Assembly: GCA_022592445.1 (NCBI GenBank)
Contig: JABYQR010000174.1
Location: forward strand, 27,077 to 91,076
DNA from: Cytidiella melzeri
Lineage: Eukaryota > Basidiomycota > Agaricomycetes > Polyporales > Irpicaceae
Reading direction: 5' to 3'
DNA length: 64,000 bases
Each line of letters begins with the position of its first letter. Within the stretch, counting starts at the first letter, position 1. The notes beneath the pieces are model-generated. The model made no database searches and was not told where the DNA came from. It was given only the letters and a program-made list of their open reading frames with translations. Of this stretch, positions 56,187 to 64,000 are shown in pieces. The translations under genes and the position numbers were made by a program.

Positions 56187-56463
56187 GAAAAACAGTGCTC
56201 GAACTCAGATTCAAGGTCAGCTGCGCGCTTAACCGCAGCAGGCCGTGTCACTGTCAAAGCGCTGCAATTGCAGCGCTTCGGCACGGAGCACCAGCACTTA
56301 GATGCGGGGAATATTTAGCAGTGAGGGGGGTTGAACCCGGGACCCATGCAATACTAACAGACATCATAGACCGCTCAGCTATGGGAGCATCTACAGCTAA
56401 GAGTGATGATTCATTGCAAAGTGGACACATCAACAAGATAGAATTGTTAATATATATATATAT
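56187..56463 (-). repeat. tRNA-derived SINE-like unit with two tRNA-like segments
   Basis: Read on minus: from about 56,392 gctcccatagctgagcggt then cccgggttcaacccc (A-box and B-box like), and from about 56,255 gcctgctgcggttaagcgcg then gagttcgagcac, a second tRNA-like segment. Between them lies a perfect 22-bp palindrome. Flanks agttatggccagtttact (56,169-56,186) and agttatggccagtatact (56,464-56,481) differ at one base and look like a target-site duplication; a (ta)n run sits beside the right one. Neither segment folds into a complete tRNA with a paired acceptor stem. Confidence 0.45.
56257..56278. repeat. perfect 22-bp palindrome
   Basis: aagcgctgcaa followed at once by its exact reverse complement ttgcagcgctt. 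It lies between the two tRNA-like segments of the SINE-like unit. Confidence 0.9.
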
Positions 56464-56489
56464 AGTTATGGCCAGTATACTCATGGAGG

Positions 56490-57133
56490 TAAATAATCTA
56501 ATAATGTAAGTTGTTACCTGTCACCAAAGTACTTATGAAAGTGAGTGATTTAAATACATTGATAACAAAAGCCGTTACTGGTAACAAAGTTGCTTATGAA
56601 AGTGGGTAATGGGGTCACATTGGTAACAAAAGTTGTTACCAAGAATAACATTACTTATCAAATTGAAAGTTGCTAGTGAGAATTGTTACCAGCAACATCA
56701 AAGTGAGTAATGAGGGAACATTAGTAACAAAAGTTGTTACCAACGACAAAATTACATATCAAAGTGAGTAGGTCAAACACATTTAATAACAAAATTACTT
56801 CTGTGAGTGGGTAATTAGGGCACATTAGTCATAAAAGTTGTTACCAATAACAAACTCACTTATGAAAGTGGGTAATCCAAACACATTAGTAACATAGTTA
56901 TTACCAATAACAAAATTACTTATGAAAGTAAGTATTCTGGGCCAGTGGATAATGAAAGTTGTAACTAATAACACAATTCCTTATCAAAGTGGCTAATTCC
57001 AGCACATTAGTAAAACAATTACTTGTCAAGGTGGGTAATGCAGGCACATTAATGACAAATGTTTTACCAATAAAAATTACTTATTAAAGTGAGCAATCTA
57101 AACACATTGGTAATGAAAGTTGTTACCAGTCAC
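56490..57133. repeat. minisatellite, unit about 65-75 bp, about nine copies
   Basis: Repeats of the pattern cacattagtaacaaaag - ttgttaccaataacaaaa - ttacttatgaaagtgggtaat, with variation in each copy. Each unit has gtaac and gttac arms that can pair across a short loop. The array is cut on the right by the gypsy LTR at 57,134. Confidence 0.85.
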
Positions 57134-57860
57134 TGTAACAGTTAAGGTTACTACTCACCAGGTAAGTTGATAAACTTGGGGGAGATAGTGTGAGATAGAG
57201 AGTAAGAGGTGTGGTGAGCGAAGTACTGGTGGGTACTGAGTAGTCCTAGTTCAACAGAGTGGATAAGACTGAGGGGATATGCCCTCAGGAGTGCCTCTAT
57301 ATATACAAGAAGGGGAGGACCCCAGGTACTACCCTAAGACCCCTAATACCTACATGAGTAAGCGAAGTAATCTACCTTACTAAGCATGCCCTATGCCCTA
57401 GTGGTGCCACTTCAATAATCAACCAATAGCAATTGTCCCCATGACCTGACCCCATGACCCAGCTCCAAGGCTAGACTTGTTCTAGCTTGTTCTAAGACAA
57501 GGCTAGACTTTTCCAGAAGGTTCTATGAACTATGACATCATCTAATGGAATGTTCTATACTATGACATCATAGTTCCAGCAAGTTCCACAAGGTTCCAGA
57601 GAGTTCTATCATGTGATACACATATAAGGAAAGGAGCGCATCAGCGCATCAGAGACAGGAAGCGCATCAGCGCATCAATTGATAGGCACTGAGAATAAGC
57701 GCTGGAATAGGCACCTGATAAGCGCCAGATAAGCGCTGGATAAGCGCCTAAATAAACGCCGGATAAGCGCTGGATAAGCGCTTGACGAGCGCTTAAATAT
57801 TCCCAATAATACCGTTGCCTGGTAAGGCAAGTCTTGTAGAAACATTGAAAATCTGTGACA
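57134..57860 (-). repeat. 3' LTR of the gypsy element (727 bp)
   Basis: On minus it begins TGTCACAG and ends CTGTTACA, i.e. TG...CA with inverted-repeat ends. It adjoins the polypurine tract. A tatatata run at about 57,298 may be its TATA region. It contains a cluster of short direct repeats (ataagcgctgg-like, about seven copies, 57,690-57,795) and gcgcatcagcgcatca repeated twice (57,637-57,678). Confidence 0.9.
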
Positions 57861-57862
57861 TT

Positions 57863-57877
57863 ACCCCCCCTTCTTGC
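57863..57877 (-). other. polypurine tract
   Basis: On minus aagaaggggggg directly precedes the LTR (separated by TAA). This is the expected priming site for plus-strand DNA synthesis. Confidence 0.85.
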
Positions 57878-58097
57878 TTTGAACTCCGTGCAAAGAGTTT
57901 TGAACGAACACCTTGGTCATTGAGTCCACTTTTTCACCATTGTCAAGAGGGTGCCTAAGCAGTTCCAAGTGACTCTAGCGGCTTCTACCGACGTCCCTGA
58001 CGGGGTTATCACCTCATTGGCTGATGGTAGTCTACTCCGTACCCTCCTCGGTTGCGTCATTGGATCGTGGATGATCCTTGGTGTGTTGTTCGTAACT
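57878..58097. other. gypsy 3' untranslated part
   Basis: Between the pol stop at 58,098 and the polypurine tract. No further ORF with support. Confidence 0.5.
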
Positions 58098-60647
58098 TTA
58101 TACACAGTAGATTGTAGCTGAGCAGATAGCTCGGGGATGATCGTTGTAGAATTTCTTGATCGCTTCTTGAGCGTTCGTGATGTTTTCTACAGGTTCCCAC
58201 GTGTCGTCGTTCGGTCCGTAGCCTTTCCAGCGTATGTAATACTGAAGCTTTTTGGCACGACCTGTACGTCTTGACTTGAGAATCTTCTCAAATTCGTATT
58301 CTTCTTCTCCGTCAATGATATCTGGCGGAGGCATCTCCAGCTTTTGGCCTTCAAATTCAGGTTCGTTATACGGTACCAACTTGCTTGCATGGAATACAGG
58401 ATGCATCCTTAGTGAACGCTCGGGCCATTCCAGTCTGAATGTGACCGGCGAAAGCTTTTCAGCAATCTTGAATGGGCCGTAGTACTTGGCTGACAGCTTA
58501 TGTCCAGATTTTTGGTAGTCTCTCAGATCTAGCATGACCTGATTGCCTTCGTTGAAGGGGACCTTTTGGACGTGCTTGTCATAGTACCACTTCATGCGTT
58601 CAGCCGCAAGTTGTAACGCCGCCTTAGCATGCTCTTGAGCTTGCAAGCGGTTCCATATGATGTCATTCATGTCAGACCTTTTCAGGTCCTTAGTGAGCGT
58701 TGGACCAGCTCTAGGGTGTCTGCCGTATTCGAGGTAAAAAGGTGAGTGCTTAGTTCCCTCGTGCGCTGCATTGTTGTATGCGAACTCAGCCGAGCTGAGC
58801 AATCTAGCCCAGTTGTCATGTAGTTGATCGACGTAACAACGCAAGTACTGTTTGAGCGTTTGATTAACTCGGTCAGTTTGACCATCAGTCTGCGGATGAT
58901 ATGCGGTAGTCATTGTAGATTCTATCCCTAGCATTTTACACCATTCCTGGAATAAATCTGCTGCAAATTGTGGACCTCGGTCGGAAATGATTTGCAGAGG
59001 CAACCCGTGAAGGGTCCAGACTCTCTCATAGGGTAGAGCTGCAAGATCTTTTGCCAAGAACTCGTTTACAATAGGGAAGAAGTGCGCCCTTTTGGTAAGG
59101 CGGTCTACAACTACACAGATAGCATTGAAGCCATCAGACTCCGGTAACTGAGTAATCAAGTCAACAGTCATGATATCCCATGGTTCGGCCGGGACCAGAT
59201 TAGGGATGAGTGGTCCATAAGGCTGTTGCAGACAAGTTTTCATTCGCTGACATGTGTCACAGCCTGTCACGTATTTCTTGACATCTGTGGTTAAACCTGG
59301 CCACCAGTAGTTTCTCGAGATCAGTTTGTACGTTTTCCATCTGCCAGGATGTCCGGCAGAAGGTAGATTGTGATGCATCTGGATGATTTGGCGTCTCAGA
59401 TCTAATTTCTGATCTTTGGGGATGTAGACTTTTCCACGGTATAGGAGTAATCTGTTCTCAAAATTCCATTCCTCTAGTGATTTCTTGAACTCCCTAGGAC
59501 CAGAGTTAAGTAACTGCTGATAGTCCTTGGTAACTTCGTCGTTCATGAGTGCTTCCTTGACCCTTCTTAGGATTTCATCATCGTTGATAGGCGAGTCATG
59601 AGAGTTTTCAATAGCAGAGATGGCAAAAAACTCGGGTTTAAGGAGAATTTTGTCCTCGTTATCGGAATTTACCCCCTCTTCATGATCTGACCTCCTGCAC
59701 AGAGGATCTGCGGTAAGCATGGTCTTTCCGGGTTTGTGCCGGAGCACAAAATTAAATCGCGTGAGGTATGATGCCCATCGTGCTTGTCTCCGAGTCAGCT
59801 TCTGGGCATTCCTGAAATATCTCAGGTTTTGGTGATCCGACCATACTTTTACGGTAATCAGATGTCCCTTCAGATGTTGACAATACTCTTCCAGGGCGCG
59901 GATAATAGCCAACAACTCTTTATCATATATCTCATAGTTACGTTCATGGACGTTGAGTGATTTAGAGTAGAAGGCTACTGGATGCCACAGCTTGTCAGCT
60001 GGATCCAGTTGTGATAGTACCGCTCCTGTAGCAAAGTTGCTAGCGTCTGTTTCCAGACGGAAAGGGTTTTCGTCATCTGGTATCCTCAGAATGGGTGCTG
60101 ATGTAAAAGCCTGTTTCAGACTTTGGAAGGCCTGTTCCTGAGCATCTTTCCAGATCCAGGATTGGTCATTCTTTGTAAGAATAGTGAGCGGTTTCGCGTG
60201 TTTAGCCAAGTCCTTGATGAAACGCCGATAGAAATTGGCGAAGCCTAAGAAGGCTTGGACTTGCTTGACCTTTTCAGGTCGCGGCCACTCAGTAACTCCG
60301 GTGAGTTTGGCTGGATCCATCTCGATGTGTCCGTGAGAAATGATCATGCCTAGGTACTCAATGCGATCTTTTTCAAAAAAGCATTTTTTCGGTTTGGCAA
60401 ATAGATCGTTCTCGCGTAGATGCTTGAGCACTTCCTGTGTGATGCGACGGTTTTCCTTCTTGTCTTCAGTGAAGATGAGGATGTCGTTGAGATACACCAT
60501 GACATGTCCTTCTAAGATCAAATCACTCAGAATTTCATTCATCATGGCTTGGAACGTTGCAGGTGCGTTGCTGAAACCGAAATACATCACCTTGGCTTCG
60601 AAAAGGCCACGGTGTGTGATGAATGCCGTCTTCCATTTGTCACCCTT
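58098..60647 (-). pseudogene. gypsy pol: RT (3' part), RNase H, integrase, chromodomain
   Basis: Open from just after the stop at 60648-60650 to 58098. The RT active-site box reads VYLNDILIF, with Asn where the first Asp of YxDD is expected. RNase H begins near FRLETDASNFATGAVL. The integrase has an HHCC zinc finger (HPGRWKTYKLISRNYWW, CDTCQRMK), the two catalytic Asp (MTVDLITQ; IISDRGPQF) and then TDGQTDRVNQ, where family members usually have Glu in place of the second Asp. A GPY-like module (YYGPFKIAEKLSPVTFRL) and a chromodomain (YYIRWKGYGPNDDTWEP) follow. The chromodomain normally directs integration to modified histones. Sequence otherwise well conserved. Confidence 0.9.
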
Positions 60648-61293
60648 TCAGATGCGAACATTATTGTATGCCCACCTAAGATCAATCTTTGAGAAGACCT
60701 TAGCCTTGCTTAACAAATTGATTAAATTGTTGATGCGAGGTATGGGGTACCGGTTTTTCACCGTGATGTCGTTCAGTTTTCGGTAGTCTTGCACAAGGCG
60801 CAACAAGCCATCTTTCTTCTTGACGAAGAACACAGGTGCTGCAATCGGAATTTTCGATTTGTGGATGTAACCTTTTCGGAGTTCCTCTTCAATCCATTGA
60901 TCTAGAGAATTCTTTTCCATTGGAGACAGCGGGTATAGTTTAGCCGCTTTGGGAAGGGAGGCACCTTCCTCAAATTCGATCGCGTGATTGTACGGTTTGC
61001 GTAACGGCATGCGCTCTGATTTCTTTTTTGAAAAGACGTCACCAAATTCCCATAGATATTTTGGTACTAATGGCTTCCAATTGACAGATTCTTGTTCGTC
61101 AAAGCCGTCTTCAAAGCCCTCATCTTCCTTTCCAGAAAGTTCAGCGATTATTTCTGCTATTTCTTGGTCTTCTGGATCGTCTAAGTTGATCCAGTGGATG
61201 TGAGGGTTGTCCGGGTCAACATTCCTATTCTGTCCAGGTTGTCTGACACCGAACATCCCTTAGGTAACTCAAGCTCATCGATCTCTTCTTGAG
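60648..61293 (-). pseudogene. gypsy pol: N-terminal RT segment
   Basis: Holds the acidic linker ([15 protein letters not shown]) and RT blocks [34 protein letters not shown] and [11 protein letters not shown]. It ends in a TGA (60648-60650), directly followed in the same frame by KGDKWKTAFITHRGLF, so the stop interrupts a continuous RT domain. Confidence 0.88.
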
Positions 61294-61782
61294 TTACGGT
61301 GATGTTTTTACGAGCTCTTGGGGCACAGAGTCAGGACATCTGGTAAATCTCCACTCGCCATTTGCCCAATCTATCTCCGGATTGTGGCGGCGTAAGAAGG
61401 TCATCCCGATAATCATTTGTTTACTACCGAGATCAGTGACAAGCATGTGTTGTCTTGCTTTGTGCAAACCTATCTCTAGGTATGCACGTACTGAATGAGT
61501 GATTTGACCATCTTTATTGGGAGTACCGTCGACGTTGATGACGTTAAACGGTGATGCCAGTTGATTTGTTACCAGATTGTTACTTTCAACCACTGACTTA
61601 CTGATGAACGTGGTTGTGGCTCCTGAATCTACCAGAGCTTCGACCTGCACTTTCTTTCCATATACCCAAATTGTAACCGGTAGAAAAAATGAATTCTTAG
61701 AACGCGCTACATTTTTGACAGTATCTACGTTACAAAGATCGAGGGTATCTGGGCCTAAGCAATCATGTTCGCAGGGAGTCAC
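61294..61782 (-). pseudogene. gypsy aspartic protease
   Basis: Retropepsin fold with active site VDSGATTTFIS and the later hydrophobic MIIGMTFLRRH. It would cleave the polyprotein. Its frame ends at 61,294; the next pol segment continues in another frame from about 61,316, near a CCCC run. Confidence 0.88.
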
Positions 61783-62150
61783 ATGACGCTTCGGAAAAAA
61801 TCCTTGCCCTTGGTCGGCTTTTTCCCTTTACCCTTGTCAGGGGACGGGTGAGGAGTCGAAGGTTCATCATCTTCGGTTGGAACCTCCTCAATATGAGCCG
61901 CCAACTCTAGGCACGCAGTATTTATGTTTTTTGTTTTTGACAATGAAGCCTTAGGGGCTTTGGCCTCGCTGTCTGTCCCAGAGTCCTTGGCATCTGCTGC
62001 CTGAATCTTTTTCGGCACCAAAGACTTTCCATCCTTCTTCCTTCCTTCTTTTTCTCATCGGGCTTCTTCTTCAGGCTGTTGAGGTTACATTCATTGTGTT
62101 ATGTCCTTTGGACTTGTGAATGTGACAGAACTTCTCCGACTTTTCAGTCG
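61779..62150 (-). pseudogene. gypsy gag C-terminal region with zinc-knuckle-like motif
   Basis: Lys-rich linker; FCHIHKSKGHNT then, after a one-base shift near 62,095, NECN: together a CxxH...H...C nucleic-acid-binding motif. The frame meets the protease frame at a T6 run (about 61,800), which could be a slippery site or a lesion. Confidence 0.7.
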
Positions 62151-63232
62151 AGTTCACCTCTTTGCCTTGCCCTTGTTCCGTTCTCGTTCTTCTTCTTCTT
62201 CTTATCCGCAGCGTCCACCTCCATAGGAGTGGATGTATCCTTTTCTTTGCAAAGATCTGCCTTGTGCTTTCCCGGATAGACCTTCTTGTGGATGTCGAGC
62301 AAGAGGTCAGGAACTGCGGCCAAGTTGTAGGGATTGATTTTCATCTTTCCCAATCATGACGAGCCTCATGTCCTTCTCGATGACATGCTTGAGCTTATGA
62401 ATAAGCAAGTCGTCTTCGTATCCAGAAAGCCTGCCAAGTGTACGGAAGCGTTCCGCGTACTTGACGAAGTTCTTATGCGCCAGATCCGTGTTGTTGAACA
62501 AGGCATTGAGCTCCTTTTGAGCACCTTCCTTGTCGTCCCGTTGTCCGTATTGTACTTTGAGCTCGTTCTCGAACTCTTCCCACGTTCCAATTGTCTGACC
62601 CTTCGTCAGCTTCTTGATCCACGGCTCCATGTATTGAGCCGCCGCGCCTGAGAGCCGGTTCATCGCGACGGCAATACGTTGCCTGTCTGTAGCAACGTTC
62701 TCGTGGACAAGCCACAGAGAGATCTTGTTCAACCACTCGTTGAACTTGACCTTGCCATCGGTGCCGTTGAACTCCGGGGGTTTGCCAATCTTAGGCTGGC
62801 GCGAGGATCCTCCTTGTCCTTGAACAGGGAAGCTGGTTGATCTGATTGACCACGTTGTGATCGTTGTTTTGACCATGTCAAGATCAGTGTCCATCCGCTG
62901 GACTTGTGTGTCGCGGCAGACTGCGAGTAGAGGTCTTGAGCGACCTTATCAACATATTCCTGGAGGTTATCCTCCAGCAACGACAGCTGATTGTTCCAAA
63001 TGAGAACCATCTGATTCATCATGTTGTGAACAATGGTAGTAGTTGCTTCACCCTCAACTGTGCGAGTGAAAGCCCTTTGGGCCATGTTGAGGTTATGGAA
63101 AATGTGCTGCTCAAAGTTCTTGATTGAAGGGTTGTAGACAATCGGCGTGATTTTGCCGAAAGGAACCGGGTGGGTGAGGTTGGCATTAGCAGCGGGGGCA
63201 GCGCTGGATCCGGCGTTAGATTGAGTGGCCAT
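62144..63232 (-). pseudogene. gypsy gag (retrotransposon gag domain)
   Basis: Starts MATQSNAGSSAAPAAN at 63232. The capsid-type gag domain (FNEWLNKISLWLVHENV... TWEEFENELKVQYGQ... NFVKYAERFRTLGRLSG) assembles the particle. Frame breaks near 62,900 and near 62,356. Confidence 0.85.
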
Positions 63233-63406
63233 TGCTTCTAATTTCTTAGTTAGCAAAGGATAAGCAGAATACTATTTCTAGTATAAGAAGAAGAGAAACA
63301 CCACTTTTCACACATTGAACTCTTGTCAGAGTTGTTTTCCACACATTAAATCCTTTTCAGGAAGTTGTCACCAAGTAAAATGAGGCTTGTCAGCCCATAC
63401 ATTTTA
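63233..63406. other. gap between the extra ORF and gag
   Basis: AT-rich, short tandem motif cacacattgaactcttgtcagagttg / cacacattaaatccttttcagg at about 63,309-63,360. No ORF. Confidence 0.4.
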
Positions 63407-64000
63407 TTACATTTCTGCATATACAAAGGCGTTCATATCGAACAGTCCTTCTAGTAGCTCTAGTATATAACCCCATCTTTGATGTATGTCCACAAAACTA
63501 ATCCTTCCTAAACTCTTTAAGTCCTTCTTTAACATCCTCCATTCCCTATTCGACATCTTGTCTGTGTGATTCTCCTTGAACCACTGTTGGATCTTGAAAA
63601 AACGACCAATCAGTAGCTGTGCTTTCTCCCGACAAGTGTTGAGCTGGTGGTTAGAGGATTGCCCACCACTTGAGAAGGAGGCGTCCAGCTTCTTGAGCAC
63701 AGGCTCAAGCCTTTGACAGGCCGCTGTGACCATTGGTTTGAATTCCTGTTGACAAAGCATGAGCTTCGTTTTACGGAAGTGGAGAGAGGCGGGGAGCGGA
63801 TTGGGAGTGGGAATGTAAGTGCGTTGGTTGCGCTCCTTGATACGCTGAAGGAGAGTAAGCTTTTCAGCTTTTTCCTTCTCTTGCTTCTCGATCCTGTCGA
63901 GAAGCTGAGCTGAGACATGAGGTGGGAGACCTTTCCCATGCGATCCTGGTTCTCCTCATGCTCGATGGTGGTGCGAGCCTGCTCCTTGAGGTCGATCCTC
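63407..64000 (-). pseudogene. gypsy upstream ORF (extra ORF before gag), partial
   Basis: Reads from the right edge to a stop at 63407 with one frame change near 63,915. The product is highly charged and helical (RIEKQEKEKAEKLTLLQRIKE), probably a coiled coil, and ends in a compact segment (SFVDIHQRWGYILELLEGL). It has no gag, protease or envelope features. It lies 5' of gag in the same strand, so it belongs to the element or to an earlier insertion. Function unknown. Confidence 0.6.

Larger units (their letters stand above)
57134..64000 (-). mobile_element. Ty3/gypsy chromovirus, 3' part (continues off window)
   Basis: Minus-strand element. Order along the element from right to left: an extra ORF, gag with retrotransposon-gag domain and a zinc-knuckle-like motif, aspartic protease, reverse transcriptase, RNase H, integrase, chromodomain, polypurine tract, 3' LTR. 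The 5' LTR and primer-binding site lie beyond base 64,000. The coding part is broken by several frameshifts and one in-frame stop. Confidence 0.93.

Noticed and set aside
56320..56395. Functional tRNA gene on minus
   Set aside because: A- and B-box-like sequences are present, but the acceptor stem does not pair and the T stem is disrupted.
1..64000. CRISPR arrays, rRNA genes, bacterial-type operons
   Set aside because: None seen; tandem repeats here lack unique spacers of constant length and all genes are eukaryotic with spliceosomal introns.

Overview
The window is nuclear DNA of a filamentous basidiomycete, most likely an Agaricomycete. Genes carry many short GT-AG introns (about 45-75 nt) and very short exons, intergenic spaces are small, and the protein families and the LINE and Ty3/gypsy chromovirus are typical of mushroom-forming fungi. 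All models below were spliced by eye. For nine multi-exon genes I checked that intron phases agree across the exons, and for eight of these complete genes the exon lengths sum to a whole number of codons.

Bases 1-44,400 are a conventional gene-rich arm. In order they hold: a partial AT-hook/3'-5' exonuclease gene; an MSB1-like polarity protein with long recent in-frame tandem duplications; a small unknown ORF; MRD1 (rRNA processing) divergent from prefoldin subunit 3; a dead aldo-keto reductase copy; an RNF216-like RBR ubiquitin ligase; an intact 13-exon aldo-keto reductase; an APC amino-acid permease; a TEA/ATTS transcription factor; a GPI-anchored-type alpha-amylase convergent with a GH3 beta-glucosidase; an F-box-like gene with an in-frame stop; a secreted serine beta-lactamase-like protein; and ARPC5 of the Arp2/3 complex. 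The two glycosidases together suggest secreted or wall-associated glucan turnover. Most other genes are housekeeping.

Bases 44,400-64,000 are a transposon island. A 6.0-kb LINE (minus strand) is bounded by a perfect 15-bp target-site duplication. It is followed by AT-rich DNA with three tandem-repeat families, one small secreted-protein gene, an LTR fragment, a tRNA-derived SINE-like unit containing a perfect 22-bp palindrome, and then the 3' LTR and body of a Ty3/gypsy chromovirus that runs off the right edge.

The observations I rate highest are: (i) four apparent GC-AG introns, three of them in the beta-lactamase-like gene; (ii) the recent LINE whose only visible lesions are two frameshifts in C-runs; (iii) a chromovirus pol with catalytic-residue substitutions in both reverse transcriptase (YLND) and integrase (Glu replaced by Asp); (iv) an extra ORF upstream of gag in that element; (v) the AT-hook/Cys-rich/exonuclease architecture at the left edge; and (vi) a tRNA-Leu-like fold at about 31.4 kb. 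No CRISPR, rRNA or confident functional tRNA gene was seen.
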